A DNA stretch of 64,000 nucleotides, taken from Okeania sp. SIO1I7. GTDB lineage: Bacteria; Cyanobacteriota; Cyanobacteriia; Cyanobacteriales; Microcoleaceae. Both the position numbers and the translations under genes were made by a program. Location: positions 248,001 through 312,000 of the forward strand of contig JAAHGF010000001.1 of assembly GCA_010672585.1 (NCBI GenBank), written 5' to 3'. The notes beneath the pieces were generated by a model. The model searched no databases. It was given only the letters and a program-made list of their open reading frames with translations, and was not told where the DNA came from. Positions 43,903-52,546 of the stretch are shown piece by piece; positions within the stretch are counted from its first letter, which is position 1, and every line of letters starts with the position of its first letter.

Positions 43903-44102
43903 GGCGTTGGTGAAGCGCGTGTATGATATTAATCTTAATTATTTAGGAGTCAACCCACCCCTAACTCCTCCGGTGGAGGGGAGGGGGAAGACCGAGTCAG
44001 GAGTCAGGAGGAAAGAAAGAAGAAGAAAGAGTAGTAGAAGGAGACAGTTTTTTGTTCGGGTTCTTCTCCGGACAGGATATTATACCTCTTTTCACCAACG
44101 CC
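43903..44102. mobile_element. MITE, GGCGTTGGT family, copy 2
   Basis: A 200-base element starting GGCGTTGGTGAAGCGCGTGT and ending TTCACCAACGCC, flanked by CTAAAACC at 43895-43902 and 44103-44110. The flanks are themselves CTAAAACC/CTAACATC tandem repeats, so the target duplication is less certain than for copy 1. Confidence 0.82.
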
Positions 44103-44169
44103 CTAAAACCTAACATCTAAAACCTAAAACCTAACACCTAAAACTTATGGCATTAGAGATATTTTAGCA

Positions 44170-46440
44170 ATGGAAAATGAAGAGAACTTTCAAGAAAAAC
44201 GTTGCTCAGAACTTTTACTATATCTGGCTTTAAATATAGAAGACTTCCAAATATTACCCAAAATAAAATTAGAAACAGACCTGCCTCAGACAATTATAGA
44301 TGGGATAAGAAAGTATTTTTTGACTTATCAATCTGCCTGTGAATATGCTAACCAGATATTTCTAGAAATTTATAAATCTGGTGCAATAAAAAAATACTGT
44401 CAACAAAGCAAAATAGGTAAAAAATTACCAACTGCTTTTTATATTCATATCTCTGCTTTAGGACAACTTCATCCTTTACTACAACTCTACGAAAATTTAG
44501 CTCATCGTTTATATCTCAAAGCAACTTCTCAGCAGAAAGCTGATGCAAAAACCACCACATTAATTAAATTTAACTTTGATAAACCAACAATTTCTTATCT
44601 CTACTATCCAGACTTCGATACCGACCCCCATCCAGCTTTAAAAACTAGCATTTCCATTAACATGAATAGTGGAAATCTTGAATATAGAAACTACCACAAT
44701 AGTAAAAACCCTCCTGTACTGCATCGCAAAGAAACCTTTGTGAATACTGACTATCCCCACTACAAAAAATTTGCTAAACTGACCAGTGCTGAAGTGAAAT
44801 TAGGACTGTTAGATAATACTCGTTTAATTGGTACTCGCCAAGGATGGTTAACACACTTAAAAAATTATGGAATTGAAATTAAAGACCATCGTGTAATTCA
44901 ACATACTATTGAAATACCAATTCCCAAAATAGAACGCCACAAAGCAGCGATCGTTCGTAAAAAAATTTCTAAACCAGTACGTTTGGGTTTAGAAGCAAAT
45001 CTCTTTACAGAAGGTACAACCTTTTTTGACTATGGTTGTGGTCACGGTGGGGATATTAAACATATTGCTCAAAAAGGTTATCAAAGTGCAGGATGGGACC
45101 CCTATTATTCGCCCGATAATAGTTGTATTGCTGCTGATGTTGTCAATCTTGGTTATGTAATTAATGTAATTGAATCTTTAGCAGAACGTAGGGAAGCTTT
45201 GATTAAAGCCTGGGGGTTGACTAAACAGGTTTTAATTGTCTCCGCTATGGTATTAATTAATGACGAGAAAACCAAGAATAAACTTGCTTATGGAGATGGC
45301 ATAATTACATCTCGTAATACTTTTCAGAAATATTATGAACAGGAAGAATTAAAATCTTATATTGACCAAGTTTTAAATGTAGATTCTATCCCTATAGATT
45401 TGGGTATTTTCTTGGTATTTAAAGATGAAAAACAGGGGCAAAACTTCCGAGCATCTCGATTAAAAACTCGTTTATCTACACCTAGAATTAACTCCAAAAA
45501 TCAGAAATTTGTAGATTATGAAGAACAGCTTATTCCTTTGATGAACTTTATGAGCGATCGCGGTCGTCTTCCGGTCAGAGGAGAAATTGCTGAAGAGGCA
45601 GATTTAATTGCAGAATTTGGTAGTTTTCGTCGTGCATTTCGAGTAATTCTGCAAGCTACAGATTCTGTAGAATGGGACCAGATAACTGATAAACGTCGCC
45701 AAGATTTGTTAGTATATTTAGCCTTAACTAAATTTGGAAATCGTCCTAAGTTTTCCCAATTAGCAGAAGTAGTCAGAAATGATATTAAGGCTTTATTTGG
45801 TAGTTACACTCAAGGCTGTACATTAGCGGATTTAATGTTATTTAGTTTAGGTGATTCTGAATTAATTAGTAAATGTTGTAAAAATAGTTCTATTGGTTAT
45901 AAATTTTCTAACTCTCTGTTAGTTCATGTTTCTGCTGTAGCAAAACTCGATCCATTATTACGGCTTTATGAAGGTTGCGCTAATCGTACAATTGGTAGAT
46001 TAAATGAGGCAACTATCATTAAATTTCATACAAAACTACCGATAATATCCTATTTATTTTATCCAGACTTTGATACAGAAGCTCATCCAGTTTTGCATAC
46101 AAGTATGCACATTGATTTACGAGATTTAAGTGTCAGTTATCAGAGCTATACAAATGAATATAATCCGCCAATTTTACATAGAAAAGATGCTTTAGTAACA
46201 CCAGATTATCCAGACTATGAAAAATTTGCCAAACTCACACAACAAGAAGAAGATAGAGGACTATTAAATAATTTTAAAAATATTCAAAACCGAATTGCTT
46301 GGCTCAAATGTTTAGAAGAAAATTGTACAGAAATAAAAGGTCATCGTGTTTATTGGCAAACTAATGTTGACCCTTATCGCTTAAAAATATTAAAATCTGC
46401 TCATGCTACTAGGAAACGAGAAAGAAAAAAACAACTATAG
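44170..46440 (+). CDS. DNA phosphorothioation-associated methyltransferase with duplicated flanking domains
   Basis: A 756-residue protein. Residues 250-500 match the methyltransferase family linked to DNA phosphorothioation: IERHKAAIVRKKISKP, the SAM-binding FFDYGCGHGGDIKHIA (285-300), GWDPYYSP and NLGYVINVIE. Unusually, residues 13-245 and about 508-726 are homologous to each other. Both carry LLxYLAL, IGxK then HxSAxxxLxPLLxLYE, a YPDFDT(D/E)xHP strand, PP(V/I)LHRK, YPxYxKFAKLT and E(I/I)K(D/G)HRV. So a duplicated module brackets the methyltransferase. The function of that module is unknown to me; a DNA-recognition role is possible. No dndABCDE or restriction gene is near, making this an orphan. 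The ATG follows CTAAAACC repeats. Confidence 0.85.
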   Translation: MENEENFQEKRCSELLLYLALNIEDFQILPKIKLETDLPQTIIDGIRKYFLTYQSACEYANQIFLEIYKSGAIKKYCQQSKIGKKLPTAFYIHISALGQLHPLLQLYENLAHRLYLKATSQQKADAKTTTLIKFNFDKPTISYLYYPDFDTDPHPALKTSISINMNSGNLEYRNYHNSKNPPVLHRKETFVNTDYPHYKKFAKLTSAEVKLGLLDNTRLIGTRQGWLTHLKNYGIEIKDHRVIQHTIEIPIPKIERHKAAIVRKKISKPVRLGLEANLFTEGTTFFDYGCGHGGDIKHIAQKGYQSAGWDPYYSPDNSCIAADVVNLGYVINVIESLAERREALIKAWGLTKQVLIVSAMVLINDEKTKNKLAYGDGIITSRNTFQKYYEQEELKSYIDQVLNVDSIPIDLGIFLVFKDEKQGQNFRASRLKTRLSTPRINSKNQKFVDYEEQLIPLMNFMSDRGRLPVRGEIAEEADLIAEFGSFRRAFRVILQATDSVEWDQITDKRRQDLLVYLALTKFGNRPKFSQLAEVVRNDIKALFGSYTQGCTLADLMLFSLGDSELISKCCKNSSIGYKFSNSLLVHVSAVAKLDPLLRLYEGCANRTIGRLNEATIIKFHTKLPIISYLFYPDFDTEAHPVLHTSMHIDLRDLSVSYQSYTNEYNPPILHRKDALVTPDYPDYEKFAKLTQQEEDRGLLNNFKNIQNRIAWLKCLEENCTEIKGHRVYWQTNVDPYRLKILKSAHATRKRERKKQL

Positions 46441-46784
46441 CGCTACGCCCTAGGGAACAGGGAATAGGGAATAGGGAACTGTAAAAGAGTTTTTCCTGTA
46501 TAGCGCTACGCGAACAGGATTGGAAATTTTCCTAACCAATTCTTGTAATGCTATAAATCAGGAATGAATAAGCTAGTGACTGAAGATATTCTATAGTGTT
46601 TATCAAGTTCTTGAGGTACAGTTTTTTTCTTCTTTTCTATTTCCTGTTTCCCGAATTACTACTCCCTACTCCCTATTCCCTATTCCCTATTCCCTAAAAC
46701 AAACAAATTTTGTGCCTCACGCTTCTTGGGAATTGCTATATAGTTTAAAATAGTGAAGAATAAGTCAACTATCACCAGAAACCA
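46438..46784. other. Intergenic repeats before the rhomboid gene
   Basis: Two TAGCGCTACG units (46438 and 46502) enclose GGGAATAGG repeats. Bases 46658-46695 carry CTACTCCCTA/TTCCCTA heptamers followed by AAAACAAACAAATTTTGTGCC, homologous to 9431-9500. No gene. Confidence 0.6.
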
Positions 46785-47360
46785 ATGAATAAATTATTTG
46801 AAAAAATAAATACTCAAGTAACGATTTTAGGAAGTCTTATTGCTATCCTTTGGATTGTACAAATTATTAATTCTGAACTTTTAGCAGGAACATTGAACTA
46901 TTATGGTGGAATTCATCCTCAAAGTTCTACAGGACTTACGAGTATTTTTTTTGCTCCATTTTTGCATGGCAGTTATGGTCACTTAATGGCTAATATTCCC
47001 CCATTAATTATTCTCGGTTGGTTAATCATGTTACGGGGAGTTCGTGATTTTTTCTTTGTGAGTATCGTTACTATAATAGTTAGTGGTTTAGGTATTTGGT
47101 ATTTCGGTGCGCCTAATTCTATTCATATTGGTGCAAGTGGATTAATTTTTGGCTATTTTGGGTTTTTGCTACTCCGAAGTTTATTTGACTTCAGTGTTTT
47201 ATCAGTAATATTCGCCTTAACTGCTGGTTTTCTTTACAGTGGTTTAATCTGGGGTATTTTGCCTTCCGATCCTGATGTATCTTGGGAAGCACACTTATTT
47301 GGTTTTCTGGGTGGGATATTTGCAGCTCAACTTTTGGGTAAACGTAAAAAAAATAGTTAA
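46785..47360 (+). CDS. Rhomboid-family intramembrane serine protease
   Basis: A 191-residue, six-helix membrane protein. The first loop HGSYGHLMAN has the conserved His and Asn, the catalytic Ser is in IGASGLIFGY (S118) and the catalytic His is in WEAHLFGFLGG (H170). The catalytic dyad is therefore complete. Rhomboids cut membrane proteins within or near a transmembrane helix; the target is not known. It has no extra N- or C-terminal domain. The gene is alone, between two repeat-rich gaps. Confidence 0.92.
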   Translation: MNKLFEKINTQVTILGSLIAILWIVQIINSELLAGTLNYYGGIHPQSSTGLTSIFFAPFLHGSYGHLMANIPPLIILGWLIMLRGVRDFFFVSIVTIIVSGLGIWYFGAPNSIHIGASGLIFGYFGFLLLRSLFDFSVLSVIFALTAGFLYSGLIWGILPSDPDVSWEAHLFGFLGGIFAAQLLGKRKKNS

Positions 47361-47403
47361 ATTAGAATTGGTGGGTATTGCATCAAGAAAAGTTTGGAAA
47401 TGT

Positions 47404-47605
47404 TCAACAATTAATAATTAATAATTAATAATTACCTTTCCTTGAAAAGAAGAGGATTGATGCGGTAGGGAAAATTTTTTCTTCTCTTGATCGATTGGAG
47501 GACAGCGAGGAGACCTCGCCATCCCACCCTACGGGAAAGCTGCGCTAACAAACGCTTTTTTCTCCTTTAAAGGAGAGGCTTTAAACCTTAATTATTCGGT
47601 AATAT
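47404..47605. repeat. Composite dispersed repeat after the rhomboid gene
   Basis: AATTAAT units, CCTTTCCTTGAAAAGAAGAGG, CTTCTCTTGATCGATTGGA, an AGCGAGGAGACCTCGC hairpin, an inserted CCTACGGGAAAGCTGCGC unit, CTCCTTTAAAGGAGAGG and ATTATTCGGTAA end. The rest of the gap to 47974 has no convincing gene. Confidence 0.75.
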
Positions 47606-47974
47606 AAAGCTTCTCAAATTACTTTGCCAACACCTAAGTTTGTCTGTAATTTGTTTAACAATTTCTTTTTGCCATACCATGTCATCAAGTGCAGGATGTT
47701 TGTAGCAAACATTTATCAATTTGGTATTATACCAATTCCCATGCATTATTGCTATACTTGGGCAATACTTCAGTTGTCAACTGATAGGTACAAGCAAAAT
47801 CACTTTGCATGCTAATTTCAGCTTGCGTTAATGTTAATTATTCTTATGTTTGCTTCTCCCTGTACGGACGCCCTTATGCAACGTCCCTACCTATTTCCCC
47901 TCCTGGGAGGGGGAAGGGCAAGGGGTGGGTCCCCTGCTCAACAAAGTGTAGAAAAGTTTTTGAGAAATGGTATT

Positions 47975-48105
47975 ATATCATGTTCGGACGGGTCAGTTAT
48001 AAAAAAACTTTATCCCTTTTAACCCTTTCTTCCCTTTTGCCTCCAGCTCCCGCTGCCTTCTGCCTTCCTTCCTCCAAAGTGTAAGTATTCAACCGAACAT
48101 GATAT
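47975..48105. mobile_element. Inverted-repeat element, ATATCATGTTCGG copy
   Basis: A 131-base element with 13-base perfect terminal inverted repeats ATATCATGTTCGG and CCGAACATGATAT. The change of CC to TC at both ends is compensatory, suggesting that the paired ends matter. The interior has TTATAAAAAAACTTTATCCC as in other copies. Confidence 0.8.
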
Positions 48106-48243
48106 TAGAGGGCAGGTTTTTAGGACTACATCGAAAATATCAAGGCTTTCGGCTAAACCCGTCCCTACAATTGTGCTATTCATCAGAATTATTTTGTGCT
48201 AAATCAATTGCCCTAGCATCTGGATCGGTTTCCCGTTGACTAT

Positions 48244-48330
48244 TCTGCTTTATAAAACTGATATAAAACGTCACATAGCGCGACATTTTAATGTTTACTT
48301 CCTGCTTCTACTGAGACCGTCGGCGGCTAC
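48244..48330 (-). ncRNA. Probable omega RNA (reRNA) 3' part and right end of the TnpB element
   Basis: TnpB proteins use a guide RNA made from the 3' end of tnpB and the element's right end. Downstream of this tnpB stop, the sequence matches the relic at 15196-15282 through CCGCCGACGG, GAAGCAGGAAGTAAACAT, a GTCGCG...TGTGAC hairpin and TATCAGTTTTATAAAGCAG, and similarity ends at 48244. The hairpin differs between copies at paired positions. The guide would begin just beyond 48244. Extent of the RNA into the coding region is not shown by the sequence. Confidence 0.55.
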
Positions 48331-49413
48331 TCATCCACAGGCATTCACGGTCAAGCCGACCGCATTTCTCAAATTTATACTGGCATTCAGATCCCGGTCT
48401 ATAGATATCCCACACTCAGGGCAATCATAAGTTCTCAGATGCACTGGCATATCTTGAACATGACCACACCTACTGCAAGTCTTAGAAGATGGGAAAAATC
48501 TGTCAACTACTACCAGCTCACAACCGTACCACTGAGTTTTATATTCTAGCTGTCTACGAAACTCATAAAATCCTTGGTCTGCTATAGATTTAGCTAGCTT
48601 GTGGTTGGCTAACATTCCGCTAACGTTCAAATCTTCAACGACAACAGTGCCGTGGTTCTTGGCTAAGTATGTTGTCAATTTATCAAGTGCATCTTTGCGG
48701 ATGTTAGCTACTCGTCTGTGCTGTTTAGCTAGCTTGATTACAGCTTTGTGCCAATTATTTGAATGTTTTACTTTCCTGCTCAGTTGCCGTTGCAATTTTG
48801 CTAGTTTATCTTGAGCTGTACGGTAAGGTTTAATGCTTGGGAAAACTTGACCAGTACTTAGTGTTGCTAGCGTTTTCACACCTAAATCAACACCTACAAC
48901 ATCAATAGTTTTTGGTGTGGGAGTTGTACTAAATTCATAGCTCAAACTTAAGTACCAATCCCCCGCTTGTCTACTAATGGTTATTTTTTGAGTAGTTGCT
49001 TCAATTGGCTCATAAGTCTTAACCCAACCAATAAAAGGTATTTTATGATTCCATCCATTTAATTCTATGGGTTTTCCACAATTATCTATTGTGAACGAAT
49101 CAGATTTACCTTTCTTCTTAAACCGTGGGCGTTTACCCAATCCTTGGAAGAACCTCTTAAATGCTTCACCTAAGTTAATAAAAGCATATTGGTAAACTCT
49201 AGATGAAAGTTTTTTCATCCAAGGATAAAGTGGTTTTGTGTGATTGGTAAACACATCTCTAAGCTTACGAGTGTTTGGCTTGAAACCATCCTTGTAAGCA
49301 GCATTCCACAAACTTAAGCCCCAGTTATAGCACCATCGAGAGTAGCCCGCGTGTTGAGCAAAGAGCGTTTTTTGTTTATTATTTAATTTGAGTTTGGTTC
49401 TGATGGATTTCAT
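48331..49413 (-). CDS. tnpB: TnpB (IS200/IS605 OrfB), RNA-guided nuclease, no TnpA
   Basis: A 360-residue TnpB. The N-terminal helix-turn-helix-like region (AGYSRWCYNWGLSLWN) is followed by the RuvC-like core with D176 (VVGVDLGVKTLA), E260 (VVVEDLNVSGM) and D341 (DRDLNASINL), and a four-Cys zinc ribbon (CSRCGH, CPECG). All catalytic residues are intact. It ends NAVGLTVNACG, the same as the relic at 15118-15195, so this is the natural terminus. No tnpA lies next to it, so the element is of the solo (IS1341-like) kind and needs TnpA in trans to move. TnpB cuts DNA at sites matching its RNA guide and helps the element persist. Confidence 0.92.
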   Translation of the reverse strand: MKSIRTKLKLNNKQKTLFAQHAGYSRWCYNWGLSLWNAAYKDGFKPNTRKLRDVFTNHTKPLYPWMKKLSSRVYQYAFINLGEAFKRFFQGLGKRPRFKKKGKSDSFTIDNCGKPIELNGWNHKIPFIGWVKTYEPIEATTQKITISRQAGDWYLSLSYEFSTTPTPKTIDVVGVDLGVKTLATLSTGQVFPSIKPYRTAQDKLAKLQRQLSRKVKHSNNWHKAVIKLAKQHRRVANIRKDALDKLTTYLAKNHGTVVVEDLNVSGMLANHKLAKSIADQGFYEFRRQLEYKTQWYGCELVVVDRFFPSSKTCSRCGHVQDMPVHLRTYDCPECGISIDRDLNASINLRNAVGLTVNACG

Positions 49414-49480
49414 GGAGATTGAGCACAGCCCGTCTAATAGTATGCTTTTTGACGTATTATATCGTTATTCTTTGATTAAG

Positions 49481-51457
49481 TCAATGCTCTTTCATCTGAG
49501 AATTAGTGCTAAGATTACTTTCAATCTCATCATCATAAAAGCGATAAAATAGAGGCTCATCTTTAAAATTATGTTCGTCTAAAACATGATGAATTATGCC
49601 CTGTTCTAACATTAATTGACCCATTAAAATAGCTTCTTCCCGAGTAGCTCGTTCGTGAATCATTAACCACTCTACCGCATCCGACCCAAAAAAGACATTT
49701 TTAAATTTCTTAAATTGAAATTTGCGGTCTTTGATAGAAACTCCGTTAGCTCCACGCATCGCAGTGGCGATCGCCTCCCAGTCATACTCTTCTTTGATAG
49801 CAGGTGGTTCGATGAGTGGAGTTTCTTGAGTTTGAAGTCGATATTCTACAGGAGTTTGTGACCGCACCCAAGCGTAAATTTCTGGATCGAGGTCTGTCAG
49901 ATGTAAGTCTTGTTGAGGGCGAGGTACTTCTACTCCATACTTTCGCAAATATCTTTCTATCTGGTTATAGAGGTGGGTTCTCACCTTCGGTTGTTTGAGA
50001 GGATCGCGGATAAAAGCCACTACCCGAAACTGTAACCCATCCTCTGCATATTCCCGAAATTTCACTTTGGGAGGTGGATGACGGAGAATATCTGGATGTT
50101 CTACTTGAGCTGAAGCAAGCAAAACTTTGTAGACAAAATCAATATCTGTTCCATAAGGAACTTTCACATAAGTTTTTACCCTAGTTATACCACTGCGGTT
50201 CCAGTTGAGGACTTCCCCTTCAATAAAGCGAGAGTTGGGAATGGTAATAATGTAGCGTTCGATATTAGAAATGTCAGTTGTTCTGGCACCGATGCGTTGG
50301 ACTAAACCTTGAAATTCTCCTACTTGAACTAATTCTCCAACTTTGATCGGACGAGCGACAATTAAAATTAACCCACAGATGAAGTCTTTGACAATATTTT
50401 GTAATCCAAAACCAATTCCTACTCCGAGCGCTCCAAGCAAAATAGCTAGAGACTGAAAGTCTACCCCTCCAGCATTGAGAATTAAGACTGCTCCTATAGA
50501 AAGTAGTCCGTATTGGACAAAAAAAGCGATCGTGTCTTGGTGACTGCGTTCAGCTTCTGTGAGGGGTAGGAAGCGAGATTTGAGGATACTCACAAACCAA
50601 CTTACCCCTACCCAAAGTGCGACTATGGTTAGGGCGATCGCTAATATTCTGGTTAGGGAAATGCTTTCTTCTCCCAGTTGAAACATTCTAGAATTAAATG
50701 TACTGTCTAGAAGTTTGAAAGCTTCATAAAACCAAGCTCTAGTTATGGGAAATAGTTGAATTCCATACTTGATAAATGTTGCCCATACTCCCACTTGCAA
50801 TAATAGTAAACCTAATAGTTGTAGGGAGTTCCAGCGTCTGTGAGGATTTTGTAGTTTCTGGCGTTGAATGTAACGAAATAGTAATACGAGTCCCCCCTGA
50901 AGTAACAGAGTAATCAAAAAGGCAATTATCAGCTTTTTGACTGCCCAACGGGTATAAGCAGGGGTGCGTTCCCGCCAACTTTGATTTAAACCCTGCTGGA
51001 GTTTTTCCTGCCACATTTGCACTTGAATCTCTGAGTACATGGAGTTGAGGACATCTGCTTCTGTCACCTGCACTAAGGGACGACTATCGATGTTTAATAC
51101 CACTTCTTGATTAGAGCGGATTACTTTTATCTGTGGTGGTGTTCCTCGTTGAATACTCTCAGCTAAGGCTGATTTCAGAGTTGATGTCATTAATGCGGCT
51201 CTCTCCTGGGCAGTCACTTTTTCCAAAGGGCCAATTTCTAAAAGCTCTCGACCATCTAATACTACGGGAGCTTTTTCAATTGTTGCGTCTTCTGCTAGGA
51301 CGGGAGAGAATAGAAATATTGATAATAAACAGATGCACAGTGCCAGAATTAATCTAAACCCATATTTCTGAAGTTTTGAGACATAGCGGAAGGAAGAAGG
51401 AAGAAGGAAGAGGGAGGAAGGAGGAAGGTTGATATTCCGTTTTTTTAGATATTCCAT
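49481..51457 (-). CDS. MscS-family mechanosensitive channel with C-terminal DEP domain
   Basis: A 658-residue membrane protein. A signal-like segment (LILALCICLLSIFLFSPVLA) precedes a 130-residue outer domain and several membrane segments. The MscS core shows the pore helix SLAILLGALGVGIGFGLQNI, VARPIKVGELVQVGEFQGLV and the cytoplasmic beta domain. Residues about 560-640 form a DEP-like domain (VFFGSDAVEWLM, GQLMLEQGIIHHV, LFYRFYDDE), a membrane or signalling adaptor seldom joined to MscS. It should open under membrane tension, with the DEP domain giving extra control. The only in-frame ATG before the signal is at 51457, inside a dispersed repeat; codons 12-23 (LPPSSLFLLPSS) are encoded by a GAAGGAGG microsatellite. 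Confidence 0.88.
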   Translation of the reverse strand: MEYLKKRNINLPPSSLFLLPSSFRYVSKLQKYGFRLILALCICLLSIFLFSPVLAEDATIEKAPVVLDGRELLEIGPLEKVTAQERAALMTSTLKSALAESIQRGTPPQIKVIRSNQEVVLNIDSRPLVQVTEADVLNSMYSEIQVQMWQEKLQQGLNQSWRERTPAYTRWAVKKLIIAFLITLLLQGGLVLLFRYIQRQKLQNPHRRWNSLQLLGLLLLQVGVWATFIKYGIQLFPITRAWFYEAFKLLDSTFNSRMFQLGEESISLTRILAIALTIVALWVGVSWFVSILKSRFLPLTEAERSHQDTIAFFVQYGLLSIGAVLILNAGGVDFQSLAILLGALGVGIGFGLQNIVKDFICGLILIVARPIKVGELVQVGEFQGLVQRIGARTTDISNIERYIITIPNSRFIEGEVLNWNRSGITRVKTYVKVPYGTDIDFVYKVLLASAQVEHPDILRHPPPKVKFREYAEDGLQFRVVAFIRDPLKQPKVRTHLYNQIERYLRKYGVEVPRPQQDLHLTDLDPEIYAWVRSQTPVEYRLQTQETPLIEPPAIKEEYDWEAIATAMRGANGVSIKDRKFQFKKFKNVFFGSDAVEWLMIHERATREEAILMGQLMLEQGIIHHVLDEHNFKDEPLFYRFYDDEIESNLSTNSQMKEH

Positions 51458-51721
51458 AAGTCAAATAAGGAGGAAGGAAGAAGGCTTTAGTTATCTAGGA
51501 TACGAAGATTAAATTAATATTGCGTTGTTTGAGCTATTCCATAAGTCAAATATAGTAATGGCTACTGCTATATCTTATAGCAGAAGGAAGAAAGAAAAAG
51601 GGAAAAGTGGATGGAGATAGTCTTCGACAAGTCACTTGTCTAGATGCTGGTGCATTGTCATGGTGGTCTATTGTAATTATTTTGGTCAAGGACAAAAACA
51701 GTGGGAGCATCTTGCTCCCTT
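51458..51721. other. Intergenic stretch upstream of the MscS gene
   Basis: TATTCCATAAGTCAAATA occurs twice (51448-51465 and 51534-51551), so the channel gene's start codon lies within one copy of a direct repeat. No gene is visible. Confidence 0.6.
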
Positions 51722-52043
51722 ATATCATGTCTGGTTGAACAGTGATAAATAAATAACTACGGAGGAGTCAGGAGTCAACCCACCCCTAATATCATGTCCG
51801 GTAGCATCGGTCTTGTATAGTAAATAGGCAAAAGCTCCGGAAAGCAACAGCTCATCTGGCAAGAAAAAAACTTAAATTTCCTGTAGATATCCACGCTAAC
51901 TTTTACACAAACGCGCCCCAACGGACATGATATAAACCCTCCCAGGAGGGGAAGTCAGGAGTCAGGAGGGAAGAAAGAAGAAGGAAAAGGAAGAATAGGA
52001 GAAGAAGAAATTTTTTTTATAACTAATTATTCGGACATGATAT
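51722..52043. mobile_element. ATATCATGTC(T/C)GG element interrupted by a second copy
   Basis: The outer element starts ATATCATGTCTGG and ends ATTCGGACATGATAT. At 51789-51933 it contains a complete second element (ATATCATGTCCGG to CGGACATGATAT) of the 36195-36365 subfamily. Removing the inner one restores a CAACCCACCCCTAA-CCCTCC junction like those in other copies. Confidence 0.78.
51789..51933. mobile_element. Inner, nested ATATCATGTCCG element
   Basis: A 145-base copy, sharing GGTAGCATCGGT and TTTTACACAAACG with 36195-36365. Being nested shows that it moved after the outer element was in place. Confidence 0.78.
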
Positions 52044-52242
52044 TACTCGTATCTTGCTCCTATAAAGTGGCGTTGTTCATCCCCATCTAGCATTTAGTAT
52101 TACGCAAGCAGGACTACCCGTGTCTACAAACGCTAACCAATTGTAGATATATCGTTTGTCAAGTTACTGAGGTACAGTTGTTTTTTATTTTCTGCTCCCG
52201 GTAGTTCTGCATAGTAAATGATATATGTAGATTAACAACGGC

Positions 52243-52340
52243 GCTTCATGGGAGCAAGATGCTTCATGGGAGTAAGATGCTTCATGGGAGTAAGATGCTT
52301 CATCGCAGCAAGATGCTCCATCGCAGCAAGATGCTCCCAC
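52243..52340. repeat. 18-bp minisatellite, five units
   Basis: GCTTCATGGGAGCAAGAT is repeated in exact 18-base steps from 52243, with units 2 and 3 differing by one base and units 4 and 5 carrying CATCGCAGC, then a partial GCTCCCAC. The period is a multiple of three, but no long reading frame or start supports coding. The gap from 52044 to 52546 holds no gene. Confidence 0.88.
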
Positions 52341-52546
52341 TACCGTGTCTGGTAACAAAAATTATTACAATCTACCAGATTTATGTTTCAATTAATCTAG
52401 CAGAACTAAAGCTAAAATAGTTAGATAATTTATGTTTTAACTGAGATAAAGTAAGCCAATCAAAATTAATCATGTACTGCTAATTAAGCCTATTAAATCA
52501 AAACAGCAAATCTGATTTTTTTACCAATCTATGCACAAAAAATTAT

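Noticed and set aside
43907-44113. A 68-codon basic frame
   Set aside because: It lies wholly within a GGCGTTGGT MITE and its flanking repeats.
44170-46440. A complete dnd phosphorothioation locus
   Set aside because: None of dndA to dndE, nor the dndFGH restriction genes, is visible on either side.
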